From the NCBI GenBank assembly GCA_964598495.1, contig CAZRBY010000009.1:1-63117 (forward strand): DNA of 63,117 nucleotides, given 5' to 3'. The stretch is from Cacconaster sp964598495. GTDB lineage: Bacteria; Bacteroidota; Bacteroidia; Bacteroidales; UBA932. Shown here piece after piece: positions 17,616 to 25,556 of this stretch (position 1 is the stretch's first letter; each line of letters begins with the position of its first letter). Below the pieces are notes generated by a model. It was not told where the DNA came from. It saw only the letters and a list, made by a program, of their open reading frames with translations, and ran no database searches. The position numbers and the translations under genes were made by a program.

Positions 17616-17665
17616 GACGTGCCCCATGACATTACTTGGGGCCAAATAATTCAAATCATAAAACA

Positions 17666-17696
17666 AAATCCCCTGCATTTTAAATGTGGGGGATTT
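17666..17696. terminator. Bidirectional intrinsic terminator
   Basis: AAATCCCC...GGGGGATTT with paired inner bases (TGCATTT/AAATGTG, one bulge) forms a long hairpin between the convergent urea transporter and GNAT-nitrilase genes, flanked by A- and T-rich sequence on both sides. Confidence 0.75.
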
Positions 17697-17715
17697 CTAT
17701 AGATAAATTGTGTGT

Positions 17716-19239
17716 TTATTTCCTCGATAAATTATAAAGATCCTTTCGCCTGTCGCGGAGGTTTCTTACACTGCCGAATTGGTTCAGTTCACTCAGTAGA
17801 TCGAGGTCAACATCAGCAATCAAGATCATTTCGGTGTTCGGTGTGGCCTCTGCCTTGACACCGCTGGTAGGGAATGCAAAATCACAAGGTGTGAAGACCA
17901 TCGCCTGTCCGTACTGGATATCCATATTATGGACCTTTGGCAAGTTGCCGACACATCCGGCAATGGCAACATAGCACTCATTCTCGATAGCCCTTGCCTG
18001 AGCGCAATGCCTTACGCGCGAATAACCGTTTTGTGTATCGGTAAGAAAAGGTACAAACAGAATTTTCATGCCCTCATCGGCAAGTAAACGAGGAAGTTCC
18101 GGGAACTCCACATCGTAGCAAATAAGTATGCCGATCTTTCCGCAGTCGGTGTCGAAAGTCTTCACGACTTCGCCGCCCTGCATACCCCACACACGTGCCT
18201 CATCGGGTGTAACATGTAGCTTCTCATATTTCTCGCGGGTACCGTCACGGCGACAAAGATATCCTACGTTATAAAGCAAATTGTCGCGCATTTCCGGCAT
18301 GCTTCCGGTGATTATATTGATATTGTATGTAATGGCCAGCTCGGACATATTATTTACTATTGCTTCAGTATATTTAGAGAGTTCGCGAATAGCATTCGGC
18401 TCCGAAAGATGATTGTATTGGGCCATAAGCGGGGCATTGAAAAACTCCGGGAATAGCGCAAAGTCGCACCGGTAGCCTGATACGGCATCTATGAAGAATT
18501 CCGCCTGCTGCATCATATCCTCCAAATTGGTGTACGAGCGCATCTGCCACTGGATAAGTCCGAGGCGTACAATTTTCTTCGCAATTGTAACCTCATCGCT
18601 CGGCTCCTCATAATAAATATTATCCCAGCGCATCAAAACCCCATATTCATTGCTCTTTTCATCGCCCTGCAAATAGCCGCGAAGCACTCTCAGAGGTTGG
18701 AAATTGTTCGAAATCTGGAAATTCAAAACGGGATCATCGATCTCTTTCAGACGTACGCGTCTGATATATTCGCGTGGAGAATATTGATCTGCATATAGAT
18801 GATAATTGGGCATTCGCCCGCCAAATATAATTGATTTGAGGTTAAGACGTTCGCAAAGATCCTTGCGGTAGTCGTACATTCGTCTGCCAAGTCTCAATCC
18901 CCGGAACTCTTTACTTACAAACACTTCAATACCGTAGAGCACGTCCCCTTTGGGATTATGGGCACTGAAATAATCACGGACAACTTGACTATAATTATGT
19001 TTATCCCCCAGCTTTTTGTAATCTACGATGATGGAAAGCGCACATCCTGCCAACTTCCCATTTACCTTTATTACTATCTGCCCTTCCGGGAAAATATTTA
19101 TTAGCTTCTGAATATAAGGTCTACTCCAATACCCACCGGGCTCGTCCGAATAAACCTGCATCATAATCTCCTTTAACTCATCATAATCTTCAATGCTTAG
19201 ATAACTAAGTTCAATGTTCTCAATATTACTCAAATCCAT
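17716..19239 (-). CDS. Bifunctional GNAT acetyltransferase / carbon-nitrogen hydrolase (nitrilase) fusion
   Basis: The 507-residue protein has a GNAT domain at ~8-165, with the acetyl-CoA loop RGLRLG (113-118), followed by a linker and a nitrilase domain from ~222. The catalytic triad is Glu265 (FPEFF), Lys340 (EKLHV) and Cys374 (LICYDVEFPE). The fusion is recurrent in bacteria, but its physiological substrate is not established. It may acetylate an amine and hydrolyse the resulting or a related amide. Ends in LYNLSRK next to the shared terminator. No operon partner apart from the regulator gene 30 bp upstream on the same strand. Confidence 0.9.
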   Translation of the reverse strand: MDLSNIENIELSYLSIEDYDELKEIMMQVYSDEPGGYWSRPYIQKLINIFPEGQIVIKVNGKLAGCALSIIVDYKKLGDKHNYSQVVRDYFSAHNPKGDVLYGIEVFVSKEFRGLRLGRRMYDYRKDLCERLNLKSIIFGGRMPNYHLYADQYSPREYIRRVRLKEIDDPVLNFQISNNFQPLRVLRGYLQGDEKSNEYGVLMRWDNIYYEEPSDEVTIAKKIVRLGLIQWQMRSYTNLEDMMQQAEFFIDAVSGYRCDFALFPEFFNAPLMAQYNHLSEPNAIRELSKYTEAIVNNMSELAITYNINIITGSMPEMRDNLLYNVGYLCRRDGTREKYEKLHVTPDEARVWGMQGGEVVKTFDTDCGKIGILICYDVEFPELPRLLADEGMKILFVPFLTDTQNGYSRVRHCAQARAIENECYVAIAGCVGNLPKVHNMDIQYGQAMVFTPCDFAFPTSGVKAEATPNTEMILIADVDLDLLSELNQFGSVRNLRDRRKDLYNLSRK

Positions 19240-19269
19240 ATTTTTTTATTTTGTTCAACCTCGAATATA

Positions 19270-19572
19270 CTAAATTGTTTTGACTATCTCAACATTCAAT
19301 CCAAGTGCTGCTATCAACTTGTAAAAAACCCCGACGCTCGGATTAATCGTCCCGTTTTCTATTCTGGAGATATATGATTTGGAGGTGTTGGAGCGTTCTG
19401 CAAGCTCGGCTTGAGTGACTTTTGCCTCTTTTCTGGCATTACGCAATATTTGTCCTGAATAATATGCATACGCATTTTCTTCAAATCGGTTGCGTTCGGG
19501 AGTCCCTTCCTTTCCGTAGAGGTTGTCGAGAACTACATCATAGTCCTGTATCATGTTGTCTTTTGTATTCAT
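19270..19572 (-). CDS. XRE-family transcriptional regulator, HigA-type antitoxin-like
   Basis: The 100-residue protein starts at ATG 19572 (MNTKDNMIQDYD), preceded by a strong AAGGAGG ribosome binding site, unusual for this genome. The HTH is TQAELAERSNTSKSYISRIENGTINPS (~57-83), and the protein ends LGLNVEIVKTI. Proteins of this size and sequence usually follow a RelE/HigB-type toxin gene. Here an N10 gap lies just upstream of the ribosome binding site, and a promoter with an operator lies on its far side, so any toxin gene would have to be hidden in, or deleted at, the gap. The stop is only 30 bp from the GNAT-nitrilase start, so read-through is possible. Confidence 0.82.
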   Translation of the reverse strand: MNTKDNMIQDYDVVLDNLYGKEGTPERNRFEENAYAYYSGQILRNARKEAKVTQAELAERSNTSKSYISRIENGTINPSVGVFYKLIAALGLNVEIVKTI

Positions 19573-19588
19573 AATATTCCTCCTTGAT

Positions 19589-19598
19589 NNNNNNNNNN
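19589..19598. other. Assembly gap (N10) between XRE gene and its promoter
   Basis: Ten Ns separate the XRE ribosome binding site from a -7 box. The real gap size is unknown, and a toxin gene may be missing here. Confidence 0.9.
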
Positions 19599-19601
19599 TT
19601 G

Positions 19602-19638
19602 CAAAGATAGAGAAAAGTTTCAATATCTTGAAACTTTT
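19602..19638 (-). promoter_or_regulatory. Promoter with palindromic operator of the XRE regulator
   Basis: On the minus strand TATCTTTG (19602-19609) matches the -7 consensus. Directly upstream is a perfect 11-bp inverted repeat with a 4-bp spacer, AAAAGTTTCAA-TATC-TTGAAACTTTT (19613-19638), occupying the region between -33 and -7. It is a natural binding site for the dimeric HTH protein encoded downstream. Confidence 0.72.
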
Positions 19639-19661
19639 TGTATCTTATTCCGCCCATTCCT

Positions 19662-19688
19662 TTTACACTTCTGTAAAGTTTCTTTACA
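19662..19688 (+). promoter_or_regulatory. Nested inverted repeats, probable enhancer for the sigma-54 activator
   Basis: TTTACA-CTTC-TGTAAA (19662-19677) overlaps TGTAAAG-TTT-CTTTACA (19672-19688), giving three alternating half-sites. The centre is ~95 bp upstream of the expected start of transcription, a usual enhancer distance for NtrC-type activators. Two further TGTAAA half-sites lie at 19771-19776 and 19784-19789. Confidence 0.65.
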
Positions 19689-19743
19689 ATTAAATTTTCG
19701 GTTAATATTTGCAAGATACTGTTTATCAGTGTATTGGCTGTTG

Positions 19744-19759
19744 TGGCACGGTGGGTGCT
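19744..19759 (+). promoter_or_regulatory. Sigma-54 (-24/-12) promoter of the efflux operon
   Basis: TGGCACGGTGGGTGCT matches TGGCACGNNNNTTGCW with one mismatch, keeping the essential GG (19745-19746) and GC (19757-19758) ten bases apart. The operon downstream ends at a sigma-54-activator gene. The expected transcription start is about 19770, leaving a ~37-base leader. Confidence 0.78.
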
Positions 19760-19806
19760 GGTATTTTAGGTGTAAAGGAAAATTGTAAAAGAAAAAATAT
19801 TAAACA

Positions 19807-21153
19807 ATGAAAGAAAAGTTAATAGTTATCGTTGCAGCAATTCTTTGTTCAGGATTTCTCCATGCGCAAGAAGTTATGACGCTGAAGGAATGTATGAACT
19901 ATGCTGTGGAAAACTCCTCCAAGGTGAAAATCCAGCAGTTGGAGGTGGATGATGCGAGAGTTGCACGAAGAGATGCACTTTTAAACATCTTTACTCCTGA
20001 AGTTTCGGCCGGTACCTATGTTTATTCCAATTTCGGACGTTCGGTCGACCCCGAAACCAACACCTATGTGTCGACTACCTCTCTTAACAATGTGTACGCT
20101 CTTTCCGGAGGAATTACACTCTTCAACGGTTTTGCTTCCGTAAATAATGCGAAGATCAGCAAAACTGCCCTGAAAATGGGAAGGGATCAGGAGACATTGA
20201 TTAAAGATGAGGTGTGCCTCGCCACTATGGAAGCCTATTACAACGTGGTCTACTTCGGTCAACTTTCAGAACTTCTGGAAAGTCAGGTTAAGACTGCACA
20301 AAACTCATTGAGACTTGCACAGAAGCAGGAAGAATTGGGACAAAAGAGCTATTCTGATGTTATTGAGATGCAGGCGGAGCTTTACGATAGGGAATATAAG
20401 CTCGTTATAGCAAGGAATCAATATGAAGATGTGCTTCTTAAGCTCAAAGATCTGATGTTTTGGCCATTGGATGAGGAGTTGATTATTGATGCCTCAATGG
20501 TTATTCCTGAAAATGTAAAGAATCTCATTGTTGAGGAGGAGACAGAAGAGTTGGTGGATTATGCGATTCATTCTCTTCCCTCCATTGCTATTGCGAGAGG
20601 AGCAATGGAGAATGCAAAGCTCGACTACAATACGGCAAAATGGAGATTCAGCCCCAGACTTTCGCTCCAGGGTGGTTGGAACACCAGTTATTATACATAT
20701 CCCAGTCAGGCGGATTATATACCGACGCCGTTCGGAACCCAATTCCGGAATCACGCTAATCAATATGTTCAACTTTCGTTGACATTCCCGATTTTCAACA
20801 GACTCTCTACTTTTTCCAATATCAGAAAGAAGAAGAATGCTTACAACAGGGCTACCGTTCAATATGAGCAGAAGTTGCGTGATGTTGAGGCAGAAGTGAA
20901 GAGGGCCGTACAGGACAGAGATGGCACTTATGCAGCCTACGAACAGGCAGATTGTATGTCAAGGGCGCAGGAAGAGGCTTATCGTCTGAATGTGAGAAAG
21001 TTTGAACAGGGACTCATTTCTACGATAGATTTTCAAAAAGCATCGGACAATTGGCTCAATGCAAATACAAGCAGGTTGGATGCACTCCTCAAATTTTACA
21101 TAAAGAAAAGCGTAGTGGATTACTACGGTGGAATAGGTTATTTAGAACAATAA
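19807..21153 (+). CDS. TolC-family outer membrane efflux channel
   Basis: The 448-residue protein has signal peptide MKEKLIVIVAAILCSGFLHAQ. TolC-type repeats follow: MTLKECMNYAVENSSKVK at the start of the first half, long coiled-coil helices (EAYYNVVYFGQLSELLESQ, KQEELGQKSYSDVIEMQAE), then the second-half equivalent (EEAYRLNVRKFEQGLISTIDFQKA). It forms a trimeric outer-membrane duct taking substrate from the periplasmic adaptor. First gene behind the sigma-54 promoter, 22 bp before the adaptor gene. Length and layout are standard. Confidence 0.92.
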   Translation: MKEKLIVIVAAILCSGFLHAQEVMTLKECMNYAVENSSKVKIQQLEVDDARVARRDALLNIFTPEVSAGTYVYSNFGRSVDPETNTYVSTTSLNNVYALSGGITLFNGFASVNNAKISKTALKMGRDQETLIKDEVCLATMEAYYNVVYFGQLSELLESQVKTAQNSLRLAQKQEELGQKSYSDVIEMQAELYDREYKLVIARNQYEDVLLKLKDLMFWPLDEELIIDASMVIPENVKNLIVEEETEELVDYAIHSLPSIAIARGAMENAKLDYNTAKWRFSPRLSLQGGWNTSYYTYPSQADYIPTPFGTQFRNHANQYVQLSLTFPIFNRLSTFSNIRKKKNAYNRATVQYEQKLRDVEAEVKRAVQDRDGTYAAYEQADCMSRAQEEAYRLNVRKFEQGLISTIDFQKASDNWLNANTSRLDALLKFYIKKSVVDYYGGIGYLEQ

Positions 21154-21175
21154 AAAAATAAAAAATATAATAAAA

Positions 21176-22432
21176 ATGGATAAGATTATAGAAAAGAAAA
21201 AGGGCATTCAAGTGGCTTTCACAAAGAAAGCTCTCCCTTACTGGCTCGGTGCTCTGTTAGTGGCATTTATCGTATGGCTCCTGGTTCGCGACAATTCAAG
21301 CACCCTGAGAGTCAACCCGGAAACACTCTTCATCAGCGAAGTTCAAAGCGGTGAATTCAACGACTACATCCGTATCAGCGGACAGGTTCAACCTATGACT
21401 ACCATTCAGGTGAGTCCGCAGGAGGGAGGTATCGTACAGGAAATCGTAATTGAAGAAGGGTCGGTAGTTAAAGCCGGTGATGTTATTCTGCGCCTCAGCA
21501 ATGATAACCTCGACCTTCAGATCCTCAATTCTGAAGCCGAACTTGCCGAGAAAGAAAATATTCTTCGCAATACATTGATCGCAATGGAGCAGCAAAGATT
21601 GAATTTGCGACAGGAGAGCCTCCAGTTGGAAATAGAAGTAAAAAAATTACAGCGCAAGTATGAGCAGAACAAGGCACTTTATGCTGAAAAACTAATCTCC
21701 CGTGAGGAATACCTGCTGGCAAAAGAGGATTATGAGCTTGCAGCAGGAAGACTGGAATTGGTGACTGAACGGGCTGAGCAGGATAGTCTATACCGTAGCG
21801 TTCAGGTTGGTCAGATGGAGGAGAGTCTCAGAAATATGAGATTGAATATGTATATGATCCGCAAAAGAAAGGATAATCTCATGATCAAGTCGCCCATAGA
21901 TGGTGAACTCGGACTTCTTGACGTGGTACTCGGTCAGGCCATAGCAAGCGGAACAAAAATCGGCCAGATCAACGAGCTTGGCAGCTACAAGATCGAAGCA
22001 CAGATTGACGAGCACTATATAGATAGAGTTACGGCAGGTCTGGAGGCGAGTTTCGAGAGGCAAAATGAGGCCTACGATGCCGTTATCCGCAAAGTTTATC
22101 CCGAAGTTCGTGACGGCAAATTCAAAGCCGACTTCAAATTCAGCGGCGAACAACCCTCAAATATCCGCACGGGACAGACCTATTATCTCAATCTTCAACT
22201 CGGACAGCCCGAAAAGGCCATTATCATTCCCCGTGGAACATTCTATCAGAAGACAGGAGGCAAATGGATCTACGTAGTCTCTCCCGACGGAGGCAAAGCA
22301 GTTAAACGCGAAATCCGCATCGGTCGTCAGAATCCCCAATTTTTCGAAGTTCTGGAAGGACTTGAGCCAGGGGAGAAGGTGATCATTTCAGGTTACGATA
22401 CCTTCGGAGATAACGATGTGCTTGTATTCTAA
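21176..22432 (+). CDS. HlyD/RND-type periplasmic adaptor (membrane fusion protein)
   Basis: The 418-residue protein has one N-terminal membrane anchor (ALPYWLGALLVAFIVWLLV, ~20-38). A lipoyl-like half (QEGGIVQEIVIEEGSVVKAGDVIL) precedes a long alpha-hairpin (~110-225) rich in Glu/Lys/Arg, then the second lipoyl half (IKSPIDGELGLLDVVLGQ) and a beta-barrel/membrane-proximal domain (EGLEPGEKVIISGYD). It links the inner-membrane ABC permeases to the TolC-type channel. It is 22 bp after tolC and 12 bp before the first permease, consistent with a single transcript. Confidence 0.92.
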   Translation: MDKIIEKKKGIQVAFTKKALPYWLGALLVAFIVWLLVRDNSSTLRVNPETLFISEVQSGEFNDYIRISGQVQPMTTIQVSPQEGGIVQEIVIEEGSVVKAGDVILRLSNDNLDLQILNSEAELAEKENILRNTLIAMEQQRLNLRQESLQLEIEVKKLQRKYEQNKALYAEKLISREEYLLAKEDYELAAGRLELVTERAEQDSLYRSVQVGQMEESLRNMRLNMYMIRKRKDNLMIKSPIDGELGLLDVVLGQAIASGTKIGQINELGSYKIEAQIDEHYIDRVTAGLEASFERQNEAYDAVIRKVYPEVRDGKFKADFKFSGEQPSNIRTGQTYYLNLQLGQPEKAIIIPRGTFYQKTGGKWIYVVSPDGGKAVKREIRIGRQNPQFFEVLEGLEPGEKVIISGYDTFGDNDVLVF

Positions 22433-22444
22433 AAAATAAGGGCA

Positions 22445-24781
22445 ATGAAAATTAAAGAAATAATAACAAAAGCACTGTCGCTCGGTACCGGCCTGGCAAT
22501 AGGAGTCCTGCTTATAGCCAATATAAGCTACGAGTTGAGCCATGACAGATGCTATACGGAACCGGAACAAATTTATCAGATTCGCTCTCTGTATTCCGAA
22601 AATGGTAAAGAGAATGATTATCACAATGTCTCCGGTGCAATTGCTCCCGGCTTCAAGGAATTTATTCCGGGAGTGGAATATGCCACCAGAATGACGCCTA
22701 TATGGAATAGCGATAAGTTTTCCGATGAAGATAAAAATATAATCAGCGGTTCCATTATAGTTGCAGATACCTCATTTTTCGATGTTTTTGATACGGAAAT
22801 CCTGACGGGAAATCCAAAAGATGCTCTTTCGCAAAGGGGTTCGGCTATGGTATCTGAAAGTTTTGCTGACAAGTTAGGTGGCGCAACTGAGGCTTTAGGT
22901 AAAATAATCTTCAATGAAGAGTCACCTAATTTCCCCATTACCATCAACGGTGTATTTGCCGATTTTCCTCATCATAGTTCCGTGAAACGTGATGTGCTGC
23001 TCTCAATGGAGAGCATGAGGAAAGAATCAACCGAAAATTGGGTCGGCAATGACAGATATGGCGGTTATGTGAGGTTAATGAAGGGCACGGATCCCGATAT
23101 GCTTGCACCTGCCATCAGAGATATGCAGATGAAAAATTATCCGGCGGAAGCGATTAAAATGTTCCAGGATTCAGGATTGGACCTGCAATATTTTCTGGCG
23201 CCGTTAACCAAGCAGCATTTAAAATCCGAGCAAGTCAGAATCACGGTTTTAATACTTTCGATTGTAGCGCTACTGTTGATTGCTATTTCGCTACTGAACT
23301 ATATTCTCTTTTCGGTTTCGGCTATCTCCAATCGCTCCAAAGAGATGGGAGTGAGAAAATGTTATGGAGCAGGCAGGAAAAATATTTATGGAATAATGTT
23401 TAAAGAAGCAGTAGTGGATGTTTTAGCGGCCATTGTGGTGGCAACCATAATAATTCTTTTCTTCAGACCTTTGATTGAAGATATTACAGGCGTTCCGGCC
23501 TCTGCACTCCTTGTAAACGCTACATATACCGCTATCGCTCTAATTCTGCTTGTCGTTTTCATTGTGGCAGCCGTTGTTCCGGGCTATCTCTATTCAAGAA
23601 TTCCGGCACAATCTGCGATCAGAAATTATAGCGAGAATAAGAGAATATGGAAACTCTCGCTTCTCTTTGTTCAGACAGCAATATGTGCTCTGCTTCTCTC
23701 TCTGGTGCTGGTAATCAACAAGCAATACACCAAAGCCATTCATGATAAACCGGGGTATGAATATGAAAATCTGCTTTGGTCAGTGCTCACAGGTACGGAC
23801 AAAAAGGTGCATCAAGGTATTGTTGATGAGCTAAAAACCCTGCCTGAGGTATTAGGCGTCGAAATGTCATACGGTCTGCCTTTGGATAGCGGTTCAGGAA
23901 ATAATATAATTGATGGAGATAAGCATTTGTTCAATATTGCAGACCAATATGAAGGTACTGCCGGTTTGTTTGATCTGTTGGGAATTCCATTCATAGAGGG
24001 AAGGTATCCGCAAAGTCCATTGGAAGTTGCTGTAAGTGAGAGTTTTTTAACTGAAATGACAAAATTCGAGGATTGGAGTGACGGCGCTGTAGGTAAGCAA
24101 ATCTATGTATCCGAACATAGCAAAACTTCTTCAGATGCCTTTACAATTTCGGGAGTCTATAAGGATTATAGAATGGGTACACTCACCGGTCAGGATAATA
24201 GAGCAAGCATTAAATTTCTCGGTGAGATAGGTAAAGATGAAGATTGGATGCCGTTTATGGCTATAAAAGTGAATGAAGTTTCGAGAGAATTGATTGAGAA
24301 GGTGCAAAATATTATCCAATCCCGAATCGAGAAGAAAGGGGTTGAGGTAAAGGCCTATAAAGACTCTATGCGAGAGGCCTATTCCGGTGAAAGAAGGACT
24401 AAAAATACAGTTATCATCGGCTGTATTATCTCTATAGTCATAGCACTTTTCGGTCTTATCGGCTATATCCGCGACGAATCTCAACGCAGGAGCAAAGAGA
24501 TGGCCATCAGGAAGATAAATGGCGCCAGCGTTAAAGAAATCATAACCATTTATATAAAAGAAGTTCTGAAAATAGGCATAGTAGCCTTGATTCTCGGCAA
24601 TGCCGGAGCCTATTATGCAGCACATTTATGGCTACAGAATTTCTCCGAAAAAATCACCCTTTCCCCTTGGTACTTCATAGGAGCGGACATCATCATTATC
24701 ATTCTGATTATTACAACAATTATCTTGAATAGCATCCGTATATCCAAGGCTAATCCGGTCGAGTCACTTAAAAACGAGTAG
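22445..24781 (+). CDS. MacB/FtsX-type ABC transporter permease 1
   Basis: The 778-residue protein has two FtsX modules. A membrane segment lies near the N-terminus (LGTGLAIGVLLIANISY), then a ~220-residue periplasmic MacB-PCD-type domain. Three helices follow (from ~275, VLILSIVALLLIAISLLNYI), with the cytosolic motif SKEMGVRKCYGAGRKNI. The second half repeats periplasmic domain and helices, with SKEMAIRKINGASVKEI and ending NPVESLKNE. The paired SKEM(G/A)(V/I)RK sequences are the coupling-helix regions that contact the ATPase. It is larger than MacB and lacks a fused ATPase. Confidence 0.88.
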   Translation: MKIKEIITKALSLGTGLAIGVLLIANISYELSHDRCYTEPEQIYQIRSLYSENGKENDYHNVSGAIAPGFKEFIPGVEYATRMTPIWNSDKFSDEDKNIISGSIIVADTSFFDVFDTEILTGNPKDALSQRGSAMVSESFADKLGGATEALGKIIFNEESPNFPITINGVFADFPHHSSVKRDVLLSMESMRKESTENWVGNDRYGGYVRLMKGTDPDMLAPAIRDMQMKNYPAEAIKMFQDSGLDLQYFLAPLTKQHLKSEQVRITVLILSIVALLLIAISLLNYILFSVSAISNRSKEMGVRKCYGAGRKNIYGIMFKEAVVDVLAAIVVATIIILFFRPLIEDITGVPASALLVNATYTAIALILLVVFIVAAVVPGYLYSRIPAQSAIRNYSENKRIWKLSLLFVQTAICALLLSLVLVINKQYTKAIHDKPGYEYENLLWSVLTGTDKKVHQGIVDELKTLPEVLGVEMSYGLPLDSGSGNNIIDGDKHLFNIADQYEGTAGLFDLLGIPFIEGRYPQSPLEVAVSESFLTEMTKFEDWSDGAVGKQIYVSEHSKTSSDAFTISGVYKDYRMGTLTGQDNRASIKFLGEIGKDEDWMPFMAIKVNEVSRELIEKVQNIIQSRIEKKGVEVKAYKDSMREAYSGERRTKNTVIIGCIISIVIALFGLIGYIRDESQRRSKEMAIRKINGASVKEIITIYIKEVLKIGIVALILGNAGAYYAAHLWLQNFSEKITLSPWYFIGADIIIIILIITTIILNSIRISKANPVESLKNE

Positions 24782-24873
24782 AAACGAATAGATAAACGCA
24801 TTGAAACTAAATAAATAGAAACAAATAGATAAATGTTTAAAAACGAATTAAAACAATTAAAACGATAACAATT
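24782..24873 (+). repeat. A-rich degenerate repeats in the leader of the ABC ATPase
   Basis: The gap between permease 1 and the ATPase contains imperfect copies of (G)AAAC(G/A)AATAGATAAA (near 24781-24796 and 24818-24834) and three AAACGA/AAACAATTAAAA copies. No gene or hairpin is evident. It may be a translation-initiation spacer with low structure. Confidence 0.5.
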
Positions 24874-25554
24874 ATGATTACAGTAAAAGATCTCAGCAAA
24901 GTTTTCCGCACGGAGGAAATCGAGACAACAGCATTGAACAATGTTTCATTTAACATCAACGATGGCGAATTTGTAGCCATCATGGGACCTTCCGGTTGCG
25001 GTAAATCAACACTTCTAAACATTCTCGGCCTACTCGACAACCCAACTTCAGGCAGTTATGTTTTTGCAGACCAGGAAGTGGCCAAACTGAAAGAAAAAGA
25101 TAGAACCAAATTCCGTAAAGGCAATATCGGTTTCGTATTCCAGAGTTTTAACCTCATTGATGAGCTGCATGTATATGAAAATGTGGAACTTCCTCTCAAA
25201 TATATGAATATCAGTGCATCGGAACGCAAACAAAAAGTGACTGAAATCCTGAAAAGAATGAATATCAGCCACAGAGCCCAGCACTTCCCTCAGCAGCTCT
25301 CCGGAGGTCAGCAGCAGCGTGTCGCCATTGCCCGGGCCGTAGTCGCCAACCCTAAACTTATCCTTGCCGACGAGCCTACAGGTAACCTCGACTCCAAAAA
25401 CGGTAAAGAAGTTATGGATTTGCTCACCGAACTCCACTCGGAGGGCACAACCATCGTAATGGTGACTCACTCTCAGAAAGACGCCGCCGTTGCACAGCGT
25501 ATAATCAACCTCTTTGACGGTCAGATCGTAAGTGATGTTAAAAACGAATTATAG
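24874..25554 (+). CDS. ABC transporter ATP-binding protein (MacB/LolD type)
   Basis: The 226-residue ATPase has Walker A G38PSGCGKST, Q-loop FVFQSFNLID (~87-96), signature LSGGQQQR (142-149), Walker B LILADEPTGNLDS (Asp166, Glu167) and switch His in VTHS. The sequence class is that of MacB/LolD/FtsE ATPases, which drive mechanotransmission rather than substrate passage through the membrane. It is the only ATPase for two adjacent permeases, so it may power a heterodimer or two alternative homodimers. The stop is 2 bp before permease 2. Confidence 0.95.
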   Translation: MITVKDLSKVFRTEEIETTALNNVSFNINDGEFVAIMGPSGCGKSTLLNILGLLDNPTSGSYVFADQEVAKLKEKDRTKFRKGNIGFVFQSFNLIDELHVYENVELPLKYMNISASERKQKVTEILKRMNISHRAQHFPQQLSGGQQQRVAIARAVVANPKLILADEPTGNLDSKNGKEVMDLLTELHSEGTTIVMVTHSQKDAAVAQRIINLFDGQIVSDVKNEL

Positions 25555-25556
25555 AG

